From Pseudomonas sp. MAG733B (lineage in GTDB: Bacteria; Pseudomonadota; Gammaproteobacteria; Pseudomonadales; Pseudomonadaceae): a stretch of 64,000 nucleotides of DNA. The translations under genes and the position numbers were made by a program. The number at the start of each line of letters is the position of its first letter. Positions within the stretch are counted from its first letter, which is position 1. The notes beneath the pieces are model-generated. The model saw nothing but the letters and a program-made list of their open reading frames with translations. It did not search any database and was not told the origin of the DNA. Positions 56,421 through 64,000 of this stretch are shown here, one piece after another. The stretch is from the NCBI RefSeq assembly GCF_036884845.1, contig NZ_CP145732.1:3286001-3350000 (forward strand). Direction: 5' to 3'.

Positions 56421-57545
56421 ATGGCACGTTTGCTCGATTCCACTCCCAAACTCGACGGTTTCCGCCTGCCCGGTGAATTCGAAACCAAGTCCGGTTGCTG
56501 GCTCGGCTGGCCGGAGCGCACCGACGTGTGGCGCAACGGCGCCAAGCCTGCGCAGAAAGTCTGGGTGCAGATCGTCACGGCGATTTCCATGAGCGAACCG
56601 GTGACCGTGTGTGCCTCCGCCGCGCAATTCGCCACTGCGCGTCGACAGCTGCCTCCGCAAGTGCGAGTGGTGGAAATGACCTGCAACGACACCTGGTTCC
56701 GCGACAGCGGCCCGTGCTTCGTAGTCAACGACCAAAGCGGCGAAGTACGCGGTGTCGACTTCGAATTCAACGCTTATGGCGGTCTCGACGGGGGCTTGTA
56801 CTACCCGTGGGACAAGGACGATCAGATCGCCAGCAAGATCCTTGAAATCGAACGCTTCGACCGTTATCGCGCACCGTTGATTGCCGAGCTCGGCGGCATT
56901 CAGAGCGACGGCCAGGGCAGCATCCTCACCACCGAGCAATGCCTGCTCAACCGCAATCGCAACCAGCATCTGGGCAAGGATGAAGTCACTCGCCGGCTGA
57001 CCGATTACCTCGGCGCCGAGCAAGTGATCTGGCTGCCTCGCGGCTGCAAGTTCGACGAAACCGATGGCCACGTCGACGACCTCGCCTGTTTCGTTCGTCC
57101 CGGTGAAGTGGTGCTGCAATGGACTGACAATCGCGATGACCCACAGTGGGAAATCTATCAGGAGGCCTACGACATCCTGCGCAGCACCCGCGACAGCCGT
57201 GGCCGCGAGTTGACCGTGCACAAACTGCCGCAACCGGATGTGCTGGAGTGGACCGCCGAAGAGGCCGAAGGCCTGGATCAGCAGGACAGCACCCATACCC
57301 GTCAGGCGGGAACGAAAATCTGCGCGTCGTACATCAACTATTACGCCGGCAACAGCTCGATCGTGGTACCGCTGTTCGGTGATCGTAACGACAAAGTGGC
57401 AATGGCGACCCTCGCCGAACTGTTCCCGCAGCACAACATCGTCGGCATCGAGAACTCTCGGGAAATTCTCCTCGGCGGCGGCAACGTCGCGTGCATCACC
57501 ATGCCGCAATACGCCGGCACCGCCAGCAACAAAAAGGGAGCGTAA
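56421..57545 (+). CDS. aguA: Agmatine deiminase
   Basis: This 374-residue peptidylarginine-deiminase-fold enzyme converts agmatine to N-carbamoylputrescine. Substrate and catalytic elements visible are NDTWFRDSGP, FDETDGHVDDLA, and the nucleophile in GGGNVACIT (Cys358). GAGG lies eight bases before the ATG at 56421; an upstream TTG in frame is less likely. The next polyamine-binding protein starts three bases after its stop. The partner N-carbamoylputrescine amidohydrolase (AguB) is not adjacent here. Confidence 0.95.
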   Translation: MARLLDSTPKLDGFRLPGEFETKSGCWLGWPERTDVWRNGAKPAQKVWVQIVTAISMSEPVTVCASAAQFATARRQLPPQVRVVEMTCNDTWFRDSGPCFVVNDQSGEVRGVDFEFNAYGGLDGGLYYPWDKDDQIASKILEIERFDRYRAPLIAELGGIQSDGQGSILTTEQCLLNRNRNQHLGKDEVTRRLTDYLGAEQVIWLPRGCKFDETDGHVDDLACFVRPGEVVLQWTDNRDDPQWEIYQEAYDILRSTRDSRGRELTVHKLPQPDVLEWTAEEAEGLDQQDSTHTRQAGTKICASYINYYAGNSSIVVPLFGDRNDKVAMATLAELFPQHNIVGIENSREILLGGGNVACITMPQYAGTASNKKGA

Positions 57546-57548
57546 ATC

Positions 57549-58646
57549 ATGGGCCTGCACAAACTGACTCAAGCGTTAATGCTGGTGCTTGCACCCCTGT
57601 GTGTGCAGGCCGCTGACACCGCCAAACCGGTGGTCAATCTTTACATCTGGGGCGAGTACCTGGCCCCGGACACCCTGAAGAATTTCGAGGCGAAAACCGG
57701 CATCCATGTGGTGGTCGATCACTTCGATTCCCTGGAAACCGTCGAGACCAAACTGCTCACCGGTCGCAGCGGCTATGACCTGGTACTGACGGCGGGGCAG
57801 CATCTGTCCCGAGCGATTCAGAGCGGCGCGATCCAGACCGTGGACAAGCAGCAACTGCCGCACTTTGCCGGGGTCGGCGAGGAGTTTCGCCAACACATGG
57901 CGGTGTTCGATCCGGGCAATCGCTACGCCGGGATCTACGCTTGGGGCACCACCGGCGTGGGCTTCCAGCAGGAAGCCGTCAAGCAGCGTCTGCCCGATGC
58001 GCCCACGGACAGTTGGGCGATGCTGTTCGACCCGGCCGTGGTATCGAAATTCGCCGATTGCGGGGTCAGCCTGCTCAACGATCCCAACGAAGTATTCGCC
58101 GCCGTCATGAAGTACATGGGCCTGGACATCAATCGCCAGAGTCTCGACGACCTGAAACTGGCCGAGCAGCAACTGGCGAAGTTCCGCCCGTACATCCGCT
58201 ATTTCGACAACGACCTGAATATCAGCGATCTGGCCAACGGCAACACCTGTGTGGCGATGTCGTGGAACGGCAACGTGGCTATCGCCGCGGGTCAGGCGCA
58301 AGCGGCGAACAAGCCGTACGCATTGAAATACCGGATTCCGAAGGAGGGCACGTTGATCTGGTTCGACGCCATGGTCATTCCCAAGGACGCGCCGCACCCT
58401 CAGGCTGGACTGGCATTGATGGACTACCTGATGACCCCTGAAGTGATCGCACCGATCACCGACACCATCCACTACGCCAATGCGATCACGGCGGCGGATG
58501 GCTTGATCGACCCGGCGATTCGCGCCGATCCGGGGACCTATCCGGCGCAGGCGGTGCGTGCGTCGTTGTACAGCAAGAATGACAATGGCAAGGCGTTCAA
58601 CCGGGCACTGATCCGGGCGTTCAGCCGTTTGAAATCGGGGTTGTGA
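57549..58646 (+). CDS. PotF/SpuD-like periplasmic polyamine-binding protein
   Basis: This 365-residue exported binding protein has a signal peptide (LTQALMLVLAPLCVQA) and polyamine-binding-family segments VVNLYIWGEYLAPDTLKNFE, YDLVLTAGQHLSRAIQSGAI, YAWGTTGVGFQQEAVKQRLP and VAMSWNGNVAIAAGQAQAAN. It probably binds putrescine, agmatine or a near analogue. The RBS overlaps the aguA stop. No ABC permease follows, so it must work with a transporter encoded elsewhere or act otherwise. Confidence 0.9.
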   Translation: MGLHKLTQALMLVLAPLCVQAADTAKPVVNLYIWGEYLAPDTLKNFEAKTGIHVVVDHFDSLETVETKLLTGRSGYDLVLTAGQHLSRAIQSGAIQTVDKQQLPHFAGVGEEFRQHMAVFDPGNRYAGIYAWGTTGVGFQQEAVKQRLPDAPTDSWAMLFDPAVVSKFADCGVSLLNDPNEVFAAVMKYMGLDINRQSLDDLKLAEQQLAKFRPYIRYFDNDLNISDLANGNTCVAMSWNGNVAIAAGQAQAANKPYALKYRIPKEGTLIWFDAMVIPKDAPHPQAGLALMDYLMTPEVIAPITDTIHYANAITAADGLIDPAIRADPGTYPAQAVRASLYSKNDNGKAFNRALIRAFSRLKSGL

Positions 58647-58680
58647 TTGGCTTTGATTGATGTATTGACTGGACTGTCGC

Positions 58681-58764
58681 CTTCGCGAGCAAGCCCGCTC
58701 CCACATTCGACCGCATTCCTATAGGAGTACTCGGTCAAATGTGGGAGCGGGCTTGCTCGCGAAG
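58681..58764. repeat. REP inverted pair (GTGGGAGC class)
   Basis: CTTCGCGAGCAAGCCCGCTCC and its inverted copy ending at 58764, between the binding-protein and alkA-like genes (convergent). Confidence 0.87.
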
Positions 58765-58778
58765 AACGATGATGCGGT

Positions 58779-59396
58779 CTACTTGCCCGCCACCCGCCAC
58801 AAATACCACGCAGCCACAGTCCGATAAGGGCTCCACGCCAACCCGATCTCAATCATCTGCTTGCGCGTCGGCTGCACGTCCAGCCCCTTCAGCCGTCGAT
58901 ACCCCTCACGCACGCCAAAGTCATCGGCCGGCAGAATGTCCGGCCGTTCCAGGCTGTAGATCAACAGCATCTCGACGGTCCAGCGACCCACACCGCGCAA
59001 CGTGTTCAGGCGCTCGATCAGCGCTTCATCGTCCATGGCCAGCGCCGTGGCGTAATCCGGCACCACGCCATCCAGCGCCGCCTGGGCGATGCCCTGGATG
59101 GTCGCGATCTTGCTGGCGGAAAAGCCGCAACTGCGCAGTCGGTCGAAATCAGTGGCGACGATTTGCTCCGGTCGCGGGAACGCGCTCGATGGAAACAACG
59201 CCAGCAGCCGACCGACAATCGCATTCCCGGCCTTGGCGTGCAGTTGTTGATAGGCAATCGCCCGCACCAGCGACTCATAGGGATCACGAGCCGCGTGGGG
59301 TTGATGCAGGCACGGGCCTACGGTGGCGATATGCCGACGCCAATCGTCATCGATAGACGCCAGGAATTTCGTCGCGGGCAAATAAAGGTCGGACAT
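58779..59396 (-). CDS. DNA-3-methyladenine glycosylase II, AlkA-like (HhH-GPD)
   Basis: This 205-residue helix-hairpin-helix-GPD glycosylase has IAYQQLHAKAGNAIVGRL, the hairpin TLRGVGRWTVEMLLIY and the catalytic Asp in ILPADDFGV. It removes 3-alkylated purines. It is shorter than E. coli AlkA, lacking its N-terminal domain. It starts at the ATG at 59396, AGGA seven bases before, 26 bp after the ada stop. The ada-alkA operon order supports this role. Confidence 0.9.
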   Translation of the reverse strand: MSDLYLPATKFLASIDDDWRRHIATVGPCLHQPHAARDPYESLVRAIAYQQLHAKAGNAIVGRLLALFPSSAFPRPEQIVATDFDRLRSCGFSASKIATIQGIAQAALDGVVPDYATALAMDDEALIERLNTLRGVGRWTVEMLLIYSLERPDILPADDFGVREGYRRLKGLDVQPTRKQMIEIGLAWSPYRTVAAWYLWRVAGK

Positions 59397-59422
59397 CAAG
59401 CATCCTTGAGTGCTGACGAGGA

Positions 59423-60505
59423 TCAGAGTGCGAGTTGTTCAGTGATCTGCACCGCCGCGTTTTCCAGCCTGAGCAGAAACGCCTTGCGCGGCTGGCCTCC
59501 AGCGTAGCCCGTCAACGAGCCGTCGGCACCGATCACCCGATGGCAGGGCACGACAATCGAGAGGCGGTTGTGTCCGTTGGCCAGCCCCACGGCGCGACTG
59601 GCACCAGGCTTGCCGAGCGTCGCTGCGATAGCGCCGTAGGTGGTGGTTCGGCCGTATGGGATTTTTGCCAGCTCGGCCCAGACCTGGCGGGAGAACTCGC
59701 TGCCGGGCATGTGCAGGGCCACGCTGAATTCAGTGCGGTGACCGGCAAAGTACGCGGCCAGTTGCTCTTCGATTTGCTGCAAATGCCCGTTGTGCCCCGG
59801 TGCCACGGCGTAGCCATAGCGATTCTGTAGTGCATCCACTTCGCGGGTCAGCGAAGGCTGGTCGAGAAACTCCAGCAGCACCAGTCCACGACGCTCGGCC
59901 ATGGCGATCATCGGCCCCAGCGGCGTGGTCAGCCGGGTGAACAGCAAGGGCTCACTGTTGGCGGCGCGGCCCGGTGTTATGTGGAAAGACTTTTGGAAGG
60001 CATCGCGAAACCCGCTCAGGGATTCGTAGCCTGAGTCGAACGCCGCGCTGTCGATCGAATCGCCCTGTTTGATCCCACCCAACGCCATGCCCAGCCGTCG
60101 GGTGCGCAGCCAGGCATGAAAGGTCATGCCGAAATGCTGCTTGAACCAGCGGCGCAATTTCAGCGGTTCGATACCTTCGGCCTGCAACTGCGCATCGGTC
60201 CAGCGCAGCTCGGGATCAATGTCTACCGATCTGAGCAGCTTCTGCACCCAGTCCGGCGCGATCGCAGCAGCGTCCATGGGTTTGCAACGCAGGCACGCGC
60301 GGTAGCCCGCCGCCAGGCATTCATCGGCGTGGGCGAAGAACTCGACATTCTCCGGTTTCGGGCTGCGTGCGGTGCAGCCTGGTCGGCAGAAGATCCCGGT
60401 GGTCTTGACCGCCGTGAAGAACACCCCCTCGTAGGCGGTGTCTCGTTCGAGCATGGCGCGAACCATCTCGGCGTGGGGCGGCAACAGCGTGTTTTGTAGG
60501 TTCAT
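59423..60505 (-). CDS. ada: Bifunctional Ada regulator / O6-methylguanine methyltransferase
   Basis: This 360-residue Ada protein has the N-terminal zinc cysteines Cys40, Cys44, Cys71 and Cys74 (GIFCRPGCTA and CLRCKP), with Cys40 the methyl acceptor of the phosphotriester-sensing site. An AraC-type DNA-binding region (RWFKQHFGMTFHAWLRTRRL) follows, then the C-terminal methyltransferase with VVPCHRVIG (Cys321). It should activate the alkylation response, including the alkA-like gene just downstream. The start at 60505 is likely, without a strong RBS. Confidence 0.94.
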   Translation of the reverse strand: MNLQNTLLPPHAEMVRAMLERDTAYEGVFFTAVKTTGIFCRPGCTARSPKPENVEFFAHADECLAAGYRACLRCKPMDAAAIAPDWVQKLLRSVDIDPELRWTDAQLQAEGIEPLKLRRWFKQHFGMTFHAWLRTRRLGMALGGIKQGDSIDSAAFDSGYESLSGFRDAFQKSFHITPGRAANSEPLLFTRLTTPLGPMIAMAERRGLVLLEFLDQPSLTREVDALQNRYGYAVAPGHNGHLQQIEEQLAAYFAGHRTEFSVALHMPGSEFSRQVWAELAKIPYGRTTTYGAIAATLGKPGASRAVGLANGHNRLSIVVPCHRVIGADGSLTGYAGGQPRKAFLLRLENAAVQITEQLAL

Positions 60506-60560
60506 GGGCGCAGCATAGAACGCGTCATGGCCGGCTTCCACCGGAAAATCGACAGGGAAT

Positions 60561-61181
60561 TCAGGCCCGCCGCGCCATCAGCAACACCGAGGCCGCGGCC
60601 GACAACAACCCCGCGCAGCAACGGTTGAATATCCGCTTGCCCGACGGCTTGGCGAACCAGCGACGCATGTGCAAACCCATGTAGGCGTAGGCTGCGATGG
60701 CGATCCATTCCAGTACCAGGAACATTGCGCCCAACACCGCAAATTGCGGGGTGATGGCGCGGGTCGGGTCGACGAATTGCGGCAGGAACGCGGTGAAGAT
60801 CAGGATCGCCTTGGGATTGCCCGCCGCCACCAGAAACTCCTGTCGGGCCAGCGCCAGCAATCCGGCTTTTGCGCCGGTCGATACGTTTTCTACACCGGGG
60901 TCAGCCCGCCACAGTTGCCAGGCGAGGTAGAACAGGTACGCGGCACCCAGAATCTTGATTCCGTAGAACAACAGCTCAGAGGTTTGCAGCACCACCGCCA
61001 GGCCCGCCGAGGCGAGGGCGATCATCCCGGCGAACGCCAGCAAGCGGCCGACGCCGGCCACACACGCGGTGCGGTAGCCGTAGCGGGTCGAGTTGCTGAC
61101 CGACAGCAGGTTGTTCGGCCCCGGCGCCATGTTCAGGGCGAAGCAGGCCGGCAGAAAGAGTGTGAGGGTGGCGAGGTCCAT
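60561..61181 (-). CDS. LysE-family amino acid exporter
   Basis: This 206-residue polytopic membrane protein has six hydrophobic helices and the LysE/RhtB family glycine-rich start FALNMAPGPNNLLSVSNSTR, KILGAAYLFYLAWQLWRADP and NPKAILIFTAFLPQFVDP. GGAG precedes the ATG by about nine bases. It exports an amino acid or homoserine lactone; substrate unknown. It lies 55 bp upstream of ada on the same strand, so may be co-transcribed. Confidence 0.87.
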   Translation of the reverse strand: MDLATLTLFLPACFALNMAPGPNNLLSVSNSTRYGYRTACVAGVGRLLAFAGMIALASAGLAVVLQTSELLFYGIKILGAAYLFYLAWQLWRADPGVENVSTGAKAGLLALARQEFLVAAGNPKAILIFTAFLPQFVDPTRAITPQFAVLGAMFLVLEWIAIAAYAYMGLHMRRWFAKPSGKRIFNRCCAGLLSAAASVLLMARRA

Positions 61182-61383
61182 GGGGGGGCGGCTCCTGTAG
61201 CGAGAACCGTATTTTTATCACGACTTTCGGGGTGCCCGACCCATACAGTCACGGGAAGAAATCGCCGTACAAGGGGCTGTTTCCCAGCGCCTGTGCTGTC
61301 CTTGTGAGGCCGGCGGTCTCGTACTATCGTCAATCAGCCGACGTCGGTTCGCGCGGCCCAGTCCTAAGACGAGGGTAGTGCAC

Positions 61384-62013
61384 ATGAAACAGGTTCTCGC
61401 GTATTTCACCAAACGGGTGATCGCTGGTCTGCTGGTGATCATCCCGATCTACCTGGCCATTCTGGTGTTGCTCAAGGGCATGAAATCCCTCGGGCAACTG
61501 GTGCGGCCCTTCACCAAAATCCTTCCGGAGTGGCTGCCTGCCGAACAATTCTTGTCGTTGATCCTGGTGTTGTTGATCTGCTTCCTGATCGGCGCAGGCC
61601 TGCGTACGCGATTGGGTAGAGCGGCCCGGGAACGAGCGGAAAAGGGTTTGTTCGAACGCATTCCCGGCTACGGACTGTTCCGCAGCCTGACGCAGCAGGT
61701 GGCGGGAGACAGCCACCAAACGGTGTGGAGACCCGCGCTGGTCGAGATCGAAGAGGCGCTGGTCCCGGCCTTCATCATCGAGGTGTTCGAGGATGGTCGC
61801 TACACCATTTTCGTGCCGTCGGTGCCGACGCCATTGGCTGGAGCGATCTACATCCTCGAAGCCAGCCGCGTGCATCCGCTGGACGTCTCCTTCACCGACG
61901 CCTTCAAGGTCATTTCGAAATGGGGCTCGGGCGCCAAGGATCTGGTGGCGGCCATGGAAAACGCCCGGCGGGACCCTGCAGTGACGACGCACAAGGTCGA
62001 CACGTTGCCTTGA
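61384..62013 (+). CDS. DUF502-family membrane protein
   Basis: This 209-residue protein has two N-terminal transmembrane helices (VIAGLLVIIPIYLAILVLLK, FLSLILVLLICFLIGAGLRT) and a cytoplasmic DUF502 region with ERIPGYGLFRSLTQQVAGDS, FIIEVFEDGRYTIFVPSVPT and VHPLDVSFTDAFKVISKWGS. GAGGG is eight bases before the ATG at 61384. Function unknown. Confidence 0.86.
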   Translation: MKQVLAYFTKRVIAGLLVIIPIYLAILVLLKGMKSLGQLVRPFTKILPEWLPAEQFLSLILVLLICFLIGAGLRTRLGRAARERAEKGLFERIPGYGLFRSLTQQVAGDSHQTVWRPALVEIEEALVPAFIIEVFEDGRYTIFVPSVPTPLAGAIYILEASRVHPLDVSFTDAFKVISKWGSGAKDLVAAMENARRDPAVTTHKVDTLP

Positions 62014-62016
62014 ATG

Positions 62017-62913
62017 TCATTTGGCGAATCGCTTCGCTCCGGCGACGCAGAGGATCACTGCGAGCGTGACGCCAAGCATGCCAATGCTGACGTGTTCGTG
62101 CAGCAAGGTGGCCGCCAGTGCCAAGCCAAAAAACGGTTGCAGCAGTTGCAGTTGGCCGACGGCGGCAATCCCGCCTTGGGCGAGCCCGCGATACCAGAAC
62201 ACGAAACCGATCAGCATGCTGAACAGCGACACGTACGCCAGGCTGAACCACGCTGGCGTGCTGATCCCGTTGAACGACGCCGGCATCCGCCACCACGTCA
62301 GCACCGCCATCACCGGCAACGCCAGCACCAGCGCCCAGGAAATCACCTGCCAACCGCCGAGCGTGCGCGACAACTTCGCGCCTTCGGCATAACCGAGGCC
62401 GCAGGCCAGGATCGCCAACAGCATCAGGATGTCGCCCTGCGGTGAGGCGGTCAGGCCTTGGGAGGCGGCGAACCCGACCACCAGCAGACTGCCCAGGACC
62501 GAGAAAATCCAGAACACCGGCCGTGGGCGCTCGCCGCCGCGCAGTACACCGAACACCGCCGTCGCGAGTGGCAGCAGGCCGACGAAGACGATGGAGTGCG
62601 CCGAGGTCACGTACTGCAAGGCCAGCGCGGTCAGCAGGGGAAAGCCGACCACCACGCCCATAGCCACGATGATCAGCGGCACGATTTGGCTGCGCGCAGG
62701 GCGTTTTTCCTTGAACAACAGCAGCAGGCACAGCGCCAGAGTCGCCGCGATGGTGGCGCGGGCCACGGTCAGGAATACCGGGTCAAATTCGAGCACCGCC
62801 AGCCGGGTCGCCGGCAGCGAACCGCTGAAGATCACCACACCGATCAGGCCATTGATCCAGCCACTGGCATTGCTGTCCAGCGTCCGGTTTTGCAGGTTCG
62901 AAGTCCGTTCCAT
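62017..62913 (-). CDS. EamA/DMT-family transporter
   Basis: This 298-residue ten-helix drug/metabolite transporter has the duplicated EamA motif. Examples are LIGVVIFSGSLPATRLAVLE, VTSAHSIVFVGLLPLATAVF, AVGQLQLLQPFFGLALAATL and LLHEHVSIGMLGVTLAVILC. The start is uncertain: 62913 (MERTSNL) is preferred, with a GTG at 62928 as an alternative. The divergent neighbour is a MocR regulator, a combination common in this genus. Confidence 0.85.
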   Translation of the reverse strand: MERTSNLQNRTLDSNASGWINGLIGVVIFSGSLPATRLAVLEFDPVFLTVARATIAATLALCLLLLFKEKRPARSQIVPLIIVAMGVVVGFPLLTALALQYVTSAHSIVFVGLLPLATAVFGVLRGGERPRPVFWIFSVLGSLLVVGFAASQGLTASPQGDILMLLAILACGLGYAEGAKLSRTLGGWQVISWALVLALPVMAVLTWWRMPASFNGISTPAWFSLAYVSLFSMLIGFVFWYRGLAQGGIAAVGQLQLLQPFFGLALAATLLHEHVSIGMLGVTLAVILCVAGAKRFAK

Positions 62914-63002
62914 CTGGCTTACGCTCACTTATTGATTGCACGAAAGCCATCGTATGGCTGAGTATCAATACAATCAAAAAATTGTCATGGATACATCTCG
63001 AC

Positions 63003-64000
63003 ATGCCTCGTTCCCGCTACAAAACCCTGGTTGACGCCTTTGCCGCCGACATTCGCTCGGGGCAACTGCCGCCCGGTACGCGCCTGCCGACGCACCGGCA
63101 ACTAGCCACCGAGCACGGCCTGGCGCTGGTCACCGCCAGCCGGGTGTATGCCGAGCTTGAAAGCATGGGCCTGGTCAGCGGCGAAACCGGGCGCGGGACG
63201 TTTGTCAGGGAAACTTCGCTGCCGCCGGGGCAGGGCATTTCGCAGTCCGTGGTGGCCGCGGGAATGATCGATCTGAACTTCAACTATCCGTCATTGCCCG
63301 GACAAGCTGACCTGTTGCGCAACGCGCTGCGTCAGCTCGCGTTGTCCGGCGATCTCGAAGCCCTTCTGCGCTACCAGCCCCACGCCGGACGCCTGCACGA
63401 ACGCGCTTCAGTCGCGCGGCATTTGGGCGAGCGGGGTTTGAGTGTGCCGGCTGAACAGGTGTTGATCGTCAGCGGCGCCCAGCATGGCCTGGCGGTGGTG
63501 ATGATGACGCTGCTCAAGCCCGGCGACGTGATCGCCGCTGACGCGTTGACCTATCCGGGTTTCAAGACGCTGGCCGAGACACTGCACCTTGAAGTCTTGC
63601 CCATTCCCGTGACGGAAAACGGGCCTGATTTGGCCGCGCTGGAGAAACTCTGTCGCAGCCGTCCGGTACGCGCCGTGTACTCGATGCCGACTTTGCACAA
63701 TCCGCTGGGCTGGGTGATGGATGTCGAGCAGCGCGAACGGTTGGTGGCGATTGCGCGCCAGCATGACCTGACGATCATCGAGGACGCGGCCTACGCGTTT
63801 CTTGCCGAAAACGTTCCGCCACCGCTGGCTGAAATGGCGCCCGAGCGAACCGTGTACGTCAGCGGTTTATCCAAGAACATCGCCACCGGTTTGCGCGTCG
63901 GCTTTATCGCCGCGCCAGCGCAATGGATCGCCGGGTTTGAACGCACGATCATGGCGACCACCTGGAATACGCCGGGCGTGATGACGGCGATTGCCACGGC
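63003..64000 (+). CDS. MocR-family (GntR HTH + aminotransferase) regulator, 3' end cut by window
   Basis: A frame is open from the ATG at 63003 to the window edge (332 codons). The N-terminus is a GntR winged HTH (ADIRSGQLPPGTRLPTHRQL, VTASRVYAELESMGLVSGET). The rest is a class I aminotransferase-like domain containing VSGAQHGLAVVMMTLLKPGD, MPTLHNPLG, and the PLP lysine in YVSGLSKNIATGLRVGF. It probably senses a PLP adduct and regulates the divergent EamA exporter; 62914-63002 is the shared promoter. The C-terminal ~120 residues are outside the window. Confidence 0.9.
   Translation, partial: MPRSRYKTLVDAFAADIRSGQLPPGTRLPTHRQLATEHGLALVTASRVYAELESMGLVSGETGRGTFVRETSLPPGQGISQSVVAAGMIDLNFNYPSLPGQADLLRNALRQLALSGDLEALLRYQPHAGRLHERASVARHLGERGLSVPAEQVLIVSGAQHGLAVVMMTLLKPGDVIAADALTYPGFKTLAETLHLEVLPIPVTENGPDLAALEKLCRSRPVRAVYSMPTLHNPLGWVMDVEQRERLVAIARQHDLTIIEDAAYAFLAENVPPPLAEMAPERTVYVSGLSKNIATGLRVGFIAAPAQWIAGFERTIMATTWNTPGVMTAIAT

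Overview
The window is a stretch of chromosome from a fluorescent-type Pseudomonas (P. fluorescens complex or close relative). This rests on the bkdA1-bkdA2-bkdB-lpdV operon with divergent bkdR, an OprD-family porin, a GTG-started acnB, a copC-copD pair, an AlkC-type glycosylase with a C-terminal Ig-like domain, and many gene boundaries marked by Pseudomonas-style REP inverted pairs (GTAGGAGC...GCGATG). Coding is dense and G+C-rich throughout. I see no prophage, integron, CRISPR array, IS transposase, rRNA or tRNA. It reads as core or semi-core metabolic chromosome with small accessory insertions.

Layout. 1-13.2 kb: a partial GMC oxidoreductase with a divergent LysR regulator, alkC, a Kef-type antiporter, a LysR gene beside a ModA-like periplasmic protein and a citrate-type MFS carrier, a PAS-GGDEF diguanylate cyclase, an FKBP isomerase, two small A+T-richer orphan genes, an SDR and a MEKHLA protein. 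13.2-20.2 kb: branched-chain amino acid metabolism (ilvE, then the branched-chain keto-acid dehydrogenase operon and bkdR). 20.2-22.1 kb: a persulfide-dioxygenase-like hydrolase divergent from a TauE/SafE exporter. 22-29.4 kb: a uronate/sugar-acid module (aldose epimerase-like protein, TRAP transporter, SMP-30 lactonase, uronate dehydrogenase, OprD porin). 29.5-30.8 kb: copC-copD. 30.9-41.2 kb: a reductive pyrimidine degradation locus (RutR-like TetR regulator, preT-preA, dihydropyrimidinase, NCS1 permease, N-carbamoyl-beta-alanine amidohydrolase) followed by a three-PAS LuxR regulator. 41.3-48 kb: small proteins, an SDR plus phosphotransferase pair, a D-2-hydroxyacid dehydrogenase, a TetR regulator, a tautomerase and an SdaC-like transporter. 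48-55.2 kb: acnB, a DUF1289 protein, a universal stress protein, miaE, an unrecognised beta-rich protein, a GFA protein and a thioesterase. 55.4-58.7 kb: LysR, agmatine deiminase and polyamine-binding protein. 58.8-64 kb: alkA-like glycosylase, ada, LysE exporter, DUF502 membrane protein, EamA exporter and a divergent, truncated MocR regulator.

How the genes work together. IlvE makes the 2-keto acids that the Bkd complex oxidises. PreTA, dihydropyrimidinase and the carbamoyl amidohydrolase form a three-step chain from uracil/thymine to beta-alanine or its methyl analogue, fed by the NCS1 permease. The porin, TRAP system, uronate dehydrogenase and lactonase give outer-membrane entry, inner-membrane uptake and the first two oxidation/hydrolysis steps for hexuronates. 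The udh and oprD promoters carry the same small palindrome at the same place, which points to one shared repressor that is not encoded in the window. Alkylation repair is represented three times (alkC, ada, alkA-like).

The strongest non-routine signals are the shared udh/oprD operator, three copies of a roughly 120-131 bp three-stem repeat, an Lrp-box-like palindrome just upstream of bkdR, a long hairpin in the acnB leader, the two-gene orphan cassette at 10.8-11.4 kb and the unrecognised protein at 53.6-54.1 kb. I found no clear multi-gene novel defence or biosynthetic system. Start sites were chosen by reading ribosome-binding sites by eye.
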